Below, piece after piece: positions 32,860 to 44,365 of a stretch of DNA of 64,000 nt. Source of the stretch: Prosopocoilus inquinatus (taxonomy: Eukaryota > Arthropoda > Insecta > Coleoptera > Lucanidae); contig CM069874.1 in the NCBI GenBank assembly GCA_036172665.1, positions 53,612,707 through 53,676,706 on the forward strand, written 5' to 3'. Position numbers and translations under genes: made by a program. A model generated the notes under the pieces. The model saw nothing but the letters and a program-made list of their open reading frames with translations, did no database searches and was not told the origin of the DNA. The first letter of the stretch is position 1. Each line of letters opens with the position of its first letter.

Positions 32860-33975
32860 CAGGGACCTACATTATCAATTTGTTTCAATTGTTTATCTGC
32901 TCTTGTTTCTGAGATTCAATGCCTACTTGATTTTTTTTAAAATAACAACCTGCTAATTTTTTTTCTGTATTTAATATTTCGTTTAATTCTTTAAACGACC
33001 ACATAAAAATATTTATCTATTGCATAAGAAAATTTTCGAGAAAATAATGTTTGAATGAAAAAGTTAGAAAAAATGGTTTACACTGATATTTGGTATTTGT
33101 TTTCATATTTTTAAGGCAATTTTTATTAAAATTTTCTTTAGTGCTATCTTAAGAACAGCCCATAATCTTGTGGTCTTCCAGTTTTTTTGTTAAAACTAGA
33201 ATTTTTGTCGATTATCAGACAATAAACCATTTTTCCTAACTTTTTCATTCAAACGCTTTTTTTCCCGAAAATTTTCTAATGTAATAGATAAATATTTTTA
33301 TGTGGTCATTTAAAGAATTAAACTAGCTATTAAATAAAGGAAAAAAATCAGCAGGTTGTCATTAAAAAAAAAAATCAATTAGACGTTGGATTTCAGAAAC
33401 AAGAGCAGAAAAACAATTGAAATAAATTGGTAATGTAGGTCCTATTGACTCTGAATCACACACCAAATTTCAAATAGACACGTCAAACAGTTTTCGAAAC
33501 ATTAAGCCGGTTCCATGCTTTTGTCCTTCCCCATATTTGTTTTCATATTTTTAAAATAACTTTTATTGAAGTTTGCATTAGTTCTATCTTAAAAGCAACC
33601 CATAATCTTGTGGCCTTCTAGTTTTTTTTTGTTAAAACTAATATTTTTGTCGAATATCAAACATTAGACCATTTTTCTTAACTTTTTCATCAAACGTTAT
33701 TTTCTCGAAAATTTTCTTATGTAATAGATAAATATTTTTATGTAGTCGTTTAGAGAATTAAACGAGCTATTAAATACAGGAAAGAAATCAGCAGGTTGTC
33801 ATTTAAAAAAAATCAAGTAGGCATTAGATCTCAGAAACAAGAGCAGATAAACAATTGAGAGAAATTGGTAAAGTAGGTCTTATTGACTTTGAATGATATA
33901 CCAAATTTCAAAGAGATACGTCAAACAGTTTTCGAAATATTAAGCCGGTTCCATACTTTTGCCCTACCCTGTATA
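32860..33975. mobile_element. Element with one inverted and two tandem copies of a 0.4-kb unit
   Basis: It begins TATACAGGGACCTACATT and ends CCCTACCCTGTATA, so both edges show the ACAGGG-type terminus. Units at about 33095-33530 and 33531-33975 are direct copies (shared TTGTTTTCATATTTTTAA, CCCATAATCTTGTGG, AATAGATAAATATTTTTATG). 32860-33080 is an inverted copy of the second half. AAACAAGAGCAGATAAACAA and the inverse TTGTTTATCTGCTCTTGTTT mark the arms. Non-coding. Confidence 0.75.
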
Positions 33976-33999
33976 TCAAGACCTTGATCTATGGCCTTA

Positions 34000-34740
34000 A
34001 TCAAACCTCTATCGATCATTTTGATGACGATGTCAAATTTAACAAATCCACAGCAGATTCATAATCGCATTTAATAAAATAAATTTTCCAATAAATTTTA
34101 ATTATTGCTCCGGTGAGGAATTTGAGAGACGTTTAGAAACTTCAGTTTCAGAATCAATTTACGCCGCCGAAACATTGTGTTTGTCAAAGTGTGCCAGTTT
34201 TCAAAGGCCGCAACTGTACATTGAACTTCCTTTATAAATCATTTTAAACGGACATTTAAGTTGCTTTTCCGTTTCACTGAGTTTCAGTTCAGTTACACGC
34301 TGGTAATTTTTTTTTATTTCTTTAATAACAGGCATAAATTACAATTGAGAAAAAAAACAGTCACCATTACTATATAAAAACGAAACTCATGGCTATTTGC
34401 ATACAATATGTATACTGAGAATAGAGAAGGGGAAGTTTGTAAACCTAAGAACAATCACAACAAATAAATAAATCGTCATGTGTACGTTTCTTTATTAAGT
34501 CAGACAATATAACCAGCAGTTATCGTTTGAAATACTCGGATGTAGAAACGACTTGAAGCAATAAGTTATCATTATCAGCAATGTTATTATTGGTTGTTAA
34601 CGTGTGCAAGGATTGCAGATGTTTGTTCTTAGCCACAAAAAAAAAACTAAAAATATCATTGGCGTTAATTTATCCGTCTATCGCTCGATTTTACATTGTC
34701 TAGATATGTTTTGGTTAGCGCAAAACGACAGTTAAATATT
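34000..34740. other. Interval without recognisable gene
   Basis: AT-rich flank between the tandem-unit element and the Harbinger. No family-bearing frame. Confidence 0.4.
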
Positions 34741-34902
34741 ATTATCACGTTCCACAATCTGCGGATAAAATGCTGATAATCTATCTGACAGATAATTATG
34801 TCAAAATAACTAACTGGCAAATCCACCTCCGAATAGTGCATTACTCTGTAGTTAACATAAACAAGTTGAGGTTAGGTGGGACCAAAAAGAGGTTGTTTTG
34901 AA

Positions 34903-36067
34903 ATGTATCGAGAATTATTTAATGTAAACGTTTTTGAGTTCGATGAGTCAGATGAGGAAGAATATGAACGGTTACGTCGGCCTAAAATCATCAAAGAAAG
35001 AACGAATTATTTCACTGAACAAGATGATAATAATTTTGTAATAAGATTCAGACTTAAAAATGCAACAGTTACAGGAATATTACAACAAATACAAGAGAAT
35101 ATAGAATCTCCTACAGACAGGTAGATTCTTTTCTATTATTATGCTTCTGCTTAACATAAATACTGCGTTTTTAGGAATCAAGCTATAACACCGTTGACAA
35201 AATTATTATTAACTTTGCGATTTTATGCCATTGGCAACATGGTGCAAACAATTGCAGACTTTTCTGGTGTGAGCAAACCATCTGCAAGCAGAATTATTAA
35301 AGTAGTGTCAGAGTGCATAGCAGGATTGCGGCCTGTGTATGTCAAATTTCCAGAAGCCGGAGAAATATAAAATGTTGCAATTAAATTTTACAATATAGCA
35401 AGATTCCCACGAGTTTGTGGTGCAATTGATTGCACTCATGTTCGGATATAGAGCCCTGGTGGGTATTAATCTTTCATTTCTGTATTGTTTTACTAATTAT
35501 TTAGTTTGAAATAGGTGGAGAGAATGCTGAATATTTCCGAAACAGTAAAGGTTTCTTTTCCTGGAACGTTCAGGTTGTATCAGGACCAGATCTAAAGATT
35601 TATGACATTTTTGTCCATTGGCCGGGATCTTCCCATGACCAAACCATATTCAATAACTCGTAAAAACAAAATTTGAAACTAATGAAATGAGTAACTTTGT
35701 CCTTCTTGGAGATAATGGTTACGGTCTGCGACCTTATCTTTTAACTCCATATTTGCATCCAGCAACACAGGCTGAAGAGGCATATAATAGGGCTCAAATC
35801 AGAACAAGAAACGTCGTTGAAAGGTGCTTTGGCGTCTGGAAACGGAGATTTCCAGTGCTATCATTGAGACTGAGATTGGCTGCAGAAACTGCTCAGGCTG
35901 TAATAGTTTCTGCAGCAGTGCTACATAACATTGCAATTAATGAAAAAGACGAAATATCACAAGAGGAAATGTACATTCCTGAAGATGTTGTACCAGTGGA
36001 CAATGTTCATAATGATGGAAATAATGACATAAGAAATGTATTAGTTTTAAATCATTTTAATATGTAA
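34903..36067 (+). pseudogene. HARBI1-like nuclease (Harbinger 1 transposase), near-complete
   Basis: Three exons. Exon 1 from ATG 34903 (MYRELFNVNVFEFDESDEEE) ends at 35120, with a GT donor at 35121 and an AG acceptor at 35173-35174. Exon 2 reads NQAITPLTKLLLTLRFYA, a helix-turn-helix (IADFSGVSKPSASRII), then GAIDCTHV with the first catalytic aspartate. A second intron runs about 35459-35514. Exon 3 reads GENAEYFRNSKGFF, GSSHDQTIF (second aspartate) and RNVVERCFGVWKRRFP (catalytic glutamate), ending at 36067. In-frame stops after AGEI, after THVRI and after FNNS make it inactive as it stands. All three catalytic residues survive. Confidence 0.88.
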
Positions 36068-36197
36068 CAATTTTGTTTTGTACACGTCTCAATAATTACT
36101 TTGAATAATCAGTCTTTTATTTTTGTATATATTTACTGTAAAATAAAAATACTAGTTCAACAAAAAATAAAACTTCTAATTAAATAAATAATTACGT

Positions 36198-36284
36198 ATG
36201 TACTGTCGACGCAAAAAATAATGACAGAATTTAGGTAACAGGAACATTGTAAATGGGTCATTACTTTATGCGTCGACAGTACAT
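36198..36284. mobile_element. Tiny palindromic insertion (28-bp arms)
   Basis: The arms 36198-36225 (ATGTACTGTCGACGCAAAAA) and 36257-36284 are inverted with about two mismatches, separated by 31 bases. It sits between the two Harbinger genes. No clear target duplication. A minimal MITE. Confidence 0.7.
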
Positions 36285-36439
36285 CCAACAGAAAAACAAG
36301 ATCATAAATCCAACCAAACGACAAATAAATAAATGAAAATTCTTATATGAAAGAATAAGAACGAACAAAATAAAAATTAAAAAAATAAATAAATCAAAAT
36401 TCTTACATGAAACTTAATATTTATGAAAATATTACAAAA

Positions 36440-36955
36440 TTAACATGAAGTGAAAGCCTTCAGTTTTAATTCTGCTAATTTCCTTTCCGCTGTTCCTTTT
36501 TTTAATTGTTCTTCAACATACTTCATTTTAACCATGTGCAATTCATTTTCCTTCTGAATTTTACTTTCATCTTCTGCTTTTAATATTTCTTTTTGTAACT
36601 TAAACAATTCAATTTTTAAGGTGACTAATTCTTCATATTTCTTGTTAGGTTTTTGGTGATAGGGTTGTGCTTTCTTCATTAATGTTTTTGCTGTTGCAGT
36701 TCGTTCTAAAATATAATCAAATTTAAATACACATGCACACCTTTATTTAGTGATTGAGCTATCAATTAATGGAACATGCTGCAGGCTCAGATACTATGCA
36801 TTAACCGTTTTCCATCGGTTTTCCTTGTCTTTCCACGTTGTTGCGTTTGAATTTTTATTTTCTATAACATTCCTGTGTTTCTCGATCAACTCTATGAGTA
36901 ACTCTATTTCATTATTTGTGAAATTCGCTGCACGTTCTCGTTTTCCGGTCATCAT
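36440..36955 (-). pseudogene. Myb/SANT-like protein of Harbinger 1
   Basis: Partner protein that in known Harbinger elements binds the element ends and brings the nuclease to the nucleus. From ATG 36955 on the minus strand: MMTGKRERAANFTNNEIELL, IELIEKHRNVIENKNSNATT, WKDKENRWKTVNA. This is the first two helices of a trihelix/SANT domain of the zeste-like type. A stop follows at WKTVNA. After a possible intron (AG near 36706) the frame resumes with ERTATAKTLMKKAQPY and a coiled-coil tail (LKIELFKLQKEILKAEDESK, ELHMVKMKYVEEQLKKG), ending at 36440. The middle of the domain is missing. Confidence 0.75.
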
Positions 36956-37379
36956 GTAAACCATAGATAAACCATGTAAACAAAGTTAGCAAATTTGTGA
37001 GGTTAGAAAAATTTTAAAACTATGACCATGAATATAGCGACATATAGGCTAGTATTTACTTTTAATACCAACTGCAACAAATAAATTTGTTAACTAAGAG
37101 ATACTAAACTGAAAGAATAAAAGGTGTTGTAAGACAATACTGTTGCTTATACTGTAGAATATATTTATCCATTAGATAGTAATCCAACACTTTATCAGCA
37201 CATTGTAAGACTGGGCCTATGTTTATTCCAGTTGGTAGTTCTTTGTAAGAAATTTAAGTCCAGGATAATATCAAGAGAGAAACTTTTTTCTCGCATCTTT
37301 CATTAAATTTTGTAATTATCTTTTGTATTGTAGTAAACATAAATAATGAATTGCCGCTGACGTAAATCGTTAAAACTCC

Positions 37380-37740
37380 AGAGTGATAAACTAGTCAATG
37401 TTGCAATTAAACTCGTGAATACCCGGCCAAGCAATCTGCCAGCCGACGTAACAACGAACGTGTATCTGGCGAAGCCCAGAAATTCCTATAAATGTACGCA
37501 GACATGTTCCTGGCTGACTCAAACCCCCCCGGCGGACGTCACGGCAAAAACAAAAGGTTGGCCAGGAAAAACACACAGCTGATAGGTTAGTAACGCGTCC
37601 AGCGCATTCCGCAATCCTGGCAGTGTTTGGCGATAACTTGTTGGCCGACTGCCTGGTACATACACACTTTTGGATCGTGATCTTGCAAGTAGTGATCGAA
37701 GTAATACAACAAGCGTAGTTTGCGTGTCAGTGACCCCTGA
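37380..37740. promoter_or_regulatory. GC-richer unique block
   Basis: CpG-rich compared with its flanks (CCCCCCGGCGGACGTCACGG near 37524), with a TATAAATG near 37487 and no recognised initiator at the right distance. The open frame on the minus strand (37391-37576) matches nothing known. Likely host non-coding DNA. Confidence 0.3.
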
Positions 37741-38620
37741 CTTATTTGAAACTGTTTTAAAAATTCTAAACTGATTTAAAAGAGGAAAATAAATATATTA
37801 CACCAAACAACCCACGTATAAAAATTTAATTTTTACGCCAATTTTTAAGGCGCCAGTAGATTATACGCATATGTACCTTTTCATTTTGTTACGTTTGTGT
37901 ACAACCACAAAAGAAGTTTGGTGTCCGATTGAGGCCCGATCTTACTACCTCAAGAATTAATGGTTACGTTAAGGGTGGTCTTGCGCCTAAGAATTATATG
38001 TACTATTCGTTTTGTGAGTTAATCTTGCGAATTAATAATCAGAATGTATTGACAATTTGTATGCACGCGCTAAATACCCTAGATATTAAAATAAGAAAGT
38101 TTTATTATCGTATGATATACAGTTTTATTGTTATAAATTTTTATTTCCCTGACTACACAAACGTGTTACTTTTTGATGTCCATAACTCGGTTAATATACA
38201 TTTGGAGAGGATGATCTGACTTTAATAGCAAGACAAGGTACCAAAGTATTATTAACAATTAAAATAACTTCCATAAATTATATATTTTTGAAATTAAACC
38301 CCCAAAACTATTCTTTGTATTTAAATACATATAAACTGCAGTAAACCGGAAGAGTCATAGATGTCGCTAGAATTTCGGTTCGTTCTAGGTTCGTTTAAAG
38401 TTCGTTATCAGATACGTTAAAACTGGGGGAGGTCTGCTTGGAATCTATCTTTTTTCACACCACTAATGGGTAATTATCTGTTCTTTACACATTTCAGTTC
38501 CTTACGGTCATGTTAGTGGTAGACAAGTGCTACGAAAGAAGTTAACATTTGAGCGTTTACGGTAAAAATTTGTAGAATGTGATAGATTGTTAGAATAGGT
38601 AAATGGATATTGTTATTATC
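37741..38620. other. Interval without recognisable gene
   Basis: A 96-codon open frame (37929-38219, plus) is rich in Ile, Tyr and Phe and matches no family I know. It is probably chance. A frame at 38629-38841 begins with a basic stretch (KPKRSRRSVLARKKWK-like) and may or may not belong to the YqaJ gene downstream. Confidence 0.35.
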
Positions 38621-39089
38621 TTTTAGAAATGAAAATTAAATCAGAAAGAGCAATCATAAATAAACTCTATAATCAGAGACCTAAACGATCACGTCGCTCT
38701 GTTCTGGCTAGAAAAAAATGGAAGTGTTTAGAAAAACTCAGGGAAAAACAGTACGTAGATGATCTTTTCTTTTCAAATAAATATTTTAGGGACTTATTAA
38801 ATCATTTGATAAATGTTATGGTAGTATTTTCGATAACGTAAAACATTCTTCTTGTCACTTCTAATTTGTAATTGCAACAAACTAAATACCTAAAATTACT
38901 TTTTTCATTAATAAGTAATAAATAATAATTATTGTCGGACATATTTTTCGATGTACTACTCGAATTTTAAATGAGTTTTTATGACCTAGGACTATTTGTC
39001 GAAATAATTCATATTATAATCGGCATCTCCGCAAGACGGTTTTGAATCATAAATCAAGATCCTTACGAGAAAATATAAGAAAATTTAGA

Positions 39090-39931
39090 TTACGGGCCTG
39101 AGGTTGAAGAAGTTGAACCTGAGGGAAACGATTTGCAGTATCTTTGTGACATCAAGCTACAAGAGCTGTAAGTGGACGAACCAAAAAGGAATTCAATTGC
39201 AAAGGAAACAATTGGCCAATTTGGAAATACTTTGTATGAAAGAGAAAAGTGCGACAGACTAACAGCAAGTTTATTCGGAAAAGTGGGAAAACGACGAAAT
39301 AATACACCATGCCATAATTTAGTTAAAAATATATTATATAGAAATAATTTTTATTCTAAAGCGTCAGAATACGGCCAAATGAATGAATCAGTGGCAATAG
39401 ATTTATTTGAATGAATCACCAATTTAAAAGTAGAGCGGAGTGGTCTCTTTATTGATATAGACAATGGATTTTTAGGAGCAAGTCCAGATGGTGAAGTTTT
39501 ACATATTACTTTCCTAATATAATTTTTTTTTAATTCATGTACTTTTTGAGTGTAGGTCTGATCGGCAACGATGCTTTGGTAGAGGTCAAATGTTTGTTTT
39601 CATCATCAAAAGAAAATGTAATCCTGAAAGAAGCTTGTAGGACAAAAAAGAATCTTCAGCTTAAAGATAATAAATTGTCCTTAAAAAGAAATCATGATTA
39701 TTATTATCAGTTATATTGAAACGCGAATGTCGTGTAGTATCACATATTTTTTTTGCATTTCAGATACAGGGGCAATTGAATATTGCAAAAAGAAAAGGTT
39801 GTTATTTTATAATTTTTATTAATAACGATACAAACATTTTCTATGAAAAAACTGAAGTAGATGTACCATTTTGGAACAAATTATTACCTAAATTAACATT
39901 GTTTTATAAAGAATGTGTTTTACCAGAAAAA
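39090..39931 (+). pseudogene. YqaJ-type nuclease gene, broken, three or four exons
   Basis: Frames joined in order read DYGPEVEEVEPEGNDLQYLC, YEREKCDRLTASLFGKVGKR, CHNLVKNILY, SKASEYGQMNESVAIDLFE, GLFIDIDNGFLGASPDG, then LIGNDALVEVKC and NHDYYYQ, and finally IQGQLNIAKRKGCYFIIF to CVLPE. R-x-T-A-S, G-x-x-N-E-x-x-A, G-A-S-P-D-G, the catalytic V-E-V-K-C, and Q-x-Q-G-Q-L are the ordered motifs of YqaJ/lambda-exonuclease-like (PD-D/ExK) proteins common in insect genomes, often in mobile DNA. An in-frame stop follows DLFE. The intron after NHDYYYQ has lost the G of its donor (CAG followed by TTATAT). The biological role of the insect family is not firmly known. Confidence 0.78.
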
Positions 39932-39969
39932 AAAAACAACCAAATTAACAAGAAAAAAATTTTTTTTTT

Positions 39970-40250
39970 CAGAAAAGTTTTGTGCAAATCGTTCTTGATT
40001 GCAGTGAAAACTTCGAGCAGCCTCTGTACAGCTGTTTCAGCCCTGCTTTCAGGCTGCTCGAGGTTTTCACTGCAATCAAGAACGATTTGCACAAAACTTT
40101 TCTGAAAACTTTCATTATGCTTTGACAGCAAGCATGGCCGCCTTGCATGGGGGGGGGGACTTATTAGGAGCAAATCCCGCTTCAATTTGTCTATCCTACT
40201 GCAATGTCGGGTCAAAAAGCGATAGTAAGATGTCGCTATTTTATCTGTTC
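39970..40250 (-). repeat. Hammerhead-carrying repeat, copy 2 (core damaged)
   Basis: Minus-strand order matches copy 1: GCTTTTTGACCCGACATTGC, AATTGAAGCGGGATTTGCTC, CATGCAAGGCGGCCATGCTT, then a hairpin. The arms (39971-40022 and 40051-40106) are almost perfect inverted repeats of about 50 bp, the extended stem I. Between them GAAA (40038-40035), stem-II 3' strand GGGCT and triplet GTA before 40026 survive. The GA of CTGANGA and the 5' strand of stem II are deleted, so cleavage activity is not expected. It abuts the YqaJ pseudogene. Confidence 0.8.
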
Positions 40251-40260
40251 AAATTAACAA

Positions 40261-42079
40261 GGTAAAACTAAATTAATTTATATACATATATTTACACAAG
40301 TAAACTAATTTAGTTACATAGCAGGCTTCTTAGATTTGTATCGAAGCGTTCATAATCTCTCTTCCATCAAACGTTGGTATCTCAACAGAATGGGCGTGTG
40401 AAGGTGTACGGAGCTGCTCTTTTTATTGCATGCAATTATTATTATTGTTCTTATAAATTGTTTATTGCAATGGCATTGCTGATGTTTCAGAAAAAAAACT
40501 CGTTTTCTGCAAGAATAATTATGTAATTTGTTTTTACATTTCGGAATATTTACTTGTTGAAAAGTAAGTTTAGCCCGAGATGCTGATAATATGGACAGAT
40601 AAACAAAAAGTGGCAGACCTACAATAAAAAGGAAAGGAGTTATTGCAAACTGTTACGTATTATGTTATTTTGAACTGAACGTTTTGTTTTCTATGGCCTC
40701 CCTTTATCTAAAATTTTAAAAATCATCGTTGTTATGCAACGAGTCGTATTTCTCTCTTTATTCTTACAAGGCATGAACTCGTATTTAATCGAACATCGAA
40801 ATATTACGATTTAAATACGTCAATAAAATTAAAGTGTCCTCAGAAATACTGACCCATCAATCAAATTCAAATAATTGCTACCTTTTTCTTTTTTGATCAT
40901 CGATTAATGTAACTGAGCACCTTCTCTTGACAACTTGTTTATTTACTTCTTTCTCTCCTGACGAAGCTATCAGTCGTTAGTGAAACGTTGAGGGCTTCTT
41001 CTAATTTTAATATAGTCTGTTTAAAGTTTAAACTTTCTTTAATATCAACAAAAATGTACACTTATTTTTGAAACAATATTAAACGTCACATTAAAATAAT
41101 AATAGTTTAATTAGAAAAAAATCTAGAAATTTCTTATGCTAACGTTTAATAATTATTCGACAGTTCTGTTGCAATATTAGTAATAATATGTTGATCTAAT
41201 TTTATAGACCAGTTGGTTTATTTGAGGAACAAAAATTAAAATTATTATTATTATTGTTATTATACAGCTTATTCAAATAAATTTATGCACAATTTATGTG
41301 CCTTATATATACATATATCAATAATTTTATTCCAGCTCAATTAAAAGTTTCCTTTCTTATAAAACATCTTTGTAGTATGTATTATTTCAGGCTGTTAAGT
41401 TGTGTATGTGCCACACGTGCCATTTATAAGATTAAGCATAAAAAAGCATTTGTTTCCCTATTTTTAAAGTGACTTTAAATTAAAGCTTCCTTAAAGTCTG
41501 ATTATGAAAACGGCCTTTATAAAATTTAAAAAAATATCACTACCTTTTAAGCCTTTGACTGTAAGTCACAAAAAAAAGAAAAAAAGGTTCGACCAATCGA
41601 TATTCCTTACTTTTTATTCACACTGTATAGGTTGTAATTATATCAAATATTTATTTATATTCTTTAAATTATTTAAGAAAAATTGTGCCACAATATTTTT
41701 AAAACATAATTTTTAAAATTTGTACTGTACGTAAGTACATATAATATGTATTTGTCTTATTCTTGAAATAATATGTACTAAATTTTATTGAATATAACGA
41801 GAAAATATTCTTGGTTTATGTGACACCTAAGTGCATAATATAATCCAGATGCCGTACCCCGTACCCAAACCACTACGCTCAAAATTGTAGTCCCTAAAGC
41901 CACTGCCCATCAGGTTATCCGACTTAATACAAAAACTAAGCGGCTGCTATGTAAATATAAATTACGTGCCGCCTCTTCGATACTGCAAACAAACACTTGC
42001 TACGCCATCTCTTATTTGTGAATTAAAAAGAAAATCGCAAGACACCCCTTAAGTGAACGGTTATTTTGAGCAAAATCAT
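40261..42079. other. AT-rich interval without recognisable gene
   Basis: Short frames only. A CTGACGA...GAAACG look-alike near 40959-40986 is discussed under rejected items. A block near 41840-42010 is somewhat more balanced in base composition but shows no coding frame. Confidence 0.4.
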
Positions 42080-42261
42080 TAAGGGCCGGTTTCACCAATC
42101 TAGTTTAGTACTTTAAACTCGTTTAGGAGTGCACTCGTTTGACACGTTTCACCATACATTAAATCGCGTTTAATTTTGGTTAATCAAGTTTAGCGTTAAA
42201 CGTCCATTTTTGACAAGTTACATTGTTAATCGTGATTAGTAACGTCAAATTTTCATTGCGA

Positions 42262-42318
42262 AAATACAGAAAACGACTGAAGAGATCTGGTCTTTGATGA
42301 TGATAGCGATGAAGAATA
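42262..42318 (+). pseudogene. HARBI1-like nuclease of Harbinger 3, start of exon 1
   Basis: The frame reads DLVFDDDSDEE and ends in a split tyrosine codon at the TA target site. Across the insertion (resuming at 45155) it continues YILRRRPRWIRERNNYF without loss of frame, which fixes the insertion point. The upstream AAATACAGAAAACGACTGAA region has decayed and has no clear ATG. Confidence 0.7.
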
Positions 42319-43187
42319 CTGGGTGTCTCATAACTAGAGCATCGAGGAAAATAGCCCGTCCAGTCTCCCAGATGCCGATTATGCATCGTAACACCACCGG
42401 TGTAGCGCAGATCTGAATCGTTCGATTGGCCGGTTTAACAGAGACGCGCGTTGTTGAGTATTCTCATCTATTCGAAATTCGAATAGGGAGGAAAATACTA
42501 AAATTTCTCAGCTATTAATTGTTATTAAAATTAATTATTAAATAACGTTCCAAATGTTCGTTCGTTCGTTCGTTCGTTTCGATTTGTCGTGAGAATGTCT
42601 TGTCTTTTAAAGCGAGAAAACGATCTCTCAATATAACAGGTTGTGAGAGACGCTTTCTCTAGGTAAATTTTGAACTCTTCAATATTTACGGAGAGACTGA
42701 GCAATCAAATAAATGTCGAATCGTCAAAATCAAAATTAATGAGACGCAGAATTCGATCGTAGAATCCCCGTGCCTATCGGAAATGCAACGAGAAATCGAG
42801 ACCCGCCGCGCGCGGAATACAATGCCTCCGAGTCTGGACCCTCAGATTCGAGGCCTTACTCATAACCTACGGAGGAGATTACAAGGATAGCTAGGGGAGA
42901 TAAAATTAAAGAGTTTTTCTTAATAAATTTTTGGTAAAAACACGCAGTAACTAAAAATTTACAAGAGTTTAAAGCGAAATTAATTAACAAGCAAAAGTTA
43001 CTCCCTGTAGTAATATTTTACGTTTTAAAATCAAATTTGAGACATTTGTGAGTTAATTGAACACTGCTTTACAATAAACAACTATTTTAAAGAAATAGTT
43101 TAATTTTTTCTTCTAATGCCGAAAAACGAGTTTTCATCTCGTTGTGCACCGCCTACTAATTAAAAGCAAAACTAGGAAACAGATTAA
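42319..43187. other. Unassigned DNA inside the TA-flanked insertion
   Basis: Contains a run of TTCG repeats at about 42558-42580, a CpG-rich piece (GACCCGCCGCGCGCGGAATA near 42801) and no family-bearing frame. It may belong to the inserted element itself. Confidence 0.4.
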
Positions 43188-43512
43188 GGGCCGGTTTCAC
43201 CAAACTCAGTTAAATTTCTCCTAAAACAGGATTAACAAAACGCGATTAAATCTTATGGCTGGTTTCACAAAGCCTTGTACATTTTAAACGAGTTTAATGT
43301 GTACATGTTTTACCAATAATATTTGTTGTTGGGTTAATCGAGATTAGTTAAGCGAGTTTTACTTTCACGGTCTCGCCGAAAACGCACGAAAGCAATCGAA
43401 ATGTGTATAGTATACCTCTGTGGTATACCTATTGTCAAAGAATTGTCAGTGGTAAAGGCGCCTTTTATTTTTCTACAGATAATTTTGTAATTAAGGCACA
43501 TTTGTTGTTGAA

Positions 43513-44360
43513 ATGGAAAAGAAAAAAGGAAAAGAAGTCCTAATTTGACTGCAGGAGAGTTCTGCACGGTTTTAGTAGATTTAGTTACAGACCTTTAATG
43601 TAATTGAAAATAAGCGGACAGATACTGTAACCCAGCTACAAAAAGCGGAGGAATGGGAAGAAATTGGCCGCAGCTTCAACGCCATAAGCAGTAGTTGCCA
43701 CAGAAATCCGAAAACTTTAAAAGCAGCATGGGATAATTTGAAAAAAAATATAGAAGAAAAGTATTTGCCGATGAGCGCATACAGACAGTGACTGGGACCG
43801 GTGGCCGACCAGCGAAAAAAGATAAATACGATCCGCTACTAGGCCGCGTCCAAGAACTAATAAAGCCCACTGTGGATGGTTTGAAGAATGTCTTCGATAG
43901 CGACTCGATTATGAGTAAGTGCAGATTGTCATCACAAATATTTCATTAATTTCAATATTATTGCTGCAACAAAATTTTTTTGAAATATGAAACTTTTAAT
44001 TTTTGCCTCGAAATTTATTTCTTATACCGCGAATTTTGTTATTATATGAATGCAAAGATAACCAAAATGTGTTTTGAATTTGACAGATGCATCTTATACT
44101 GAAGTGGAAGAGATTGATGCCAAGGAAAATTCTAATGGCGAGGTAGTTCCAATAGTAAAGTGTTCATCGTTTTTAACAGCTATGTCAGCTAAATATACAT
44201 ATTTTTTTCTTTAGGATACTTTTCCAAACGGGGATTGGTCTCATTATCACCTCAAATGCTAAGAACACCAATTTCCTCTGCTCTGCGTACAGTGACCAGT
44301 GCAGACATTAATCAGATCCTTGACCAAACTAGTTCTGATTGCATAGAGTTTATAAAAGAA
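43513..44360 (+). pseudogene. Myb/SANT-like protein of Harbinger 2
   Basis: ATG at 43513 starts MEKKKGK. After a frameshift it reads NLTAGEFCTVLVDLV-like, then NVIENKRTDTVT, KAEEWEEIGRSFNAISSSCH and RNPKTLKAAWDNLKKN. This is a complete trihelix/SANT fold with the W-E-E-I-x-x-x-F-N signature of the zeste/Harbinger-partner type. Further pieces (GTGGRPAKKDKYDPLLGRVQ, ASYTEVEEIDAKENSNGEVV) are the linker. The same linker occurs antisense in the tandem units at 47.7 and 49.0 kb. Several frameshifts and a truncated 3' end make it non-functional. Confidence 0.75.
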
Positions 44361-44365
44361 TCTAC

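Larger units (their letters stand above)
34744..37217 (+). mobile_element. PIF/Harbinger element 1, two genes
   Basis: The left arm near 34752-34800 (CACAATCTGCGGATAAAATG) and the inverted right arm near 37166-37212 (TACAATGTGCTGATAAAGTG) pair imperfectly over about 50 bp. The outermost right end, GGCCCAGTCTTACAATG as reverse complement, resembles MITE ends at 50011 and 50142. Between them lie a HARBI1-like nuclease (+) and a Myb/SANT protein (-) in convergent order, the standard animal Harbinger layout. The exact edges and target duplication are unclear. Confidence 0.75.

Noticed and set aside
40957..40995. CTGACGA...GTGAAACG resembling a hammerhead
   Set aside because: Same problem: GAAACGTTGAGG offers no loop and GUH triplet, and stem II is weak (three pairs).
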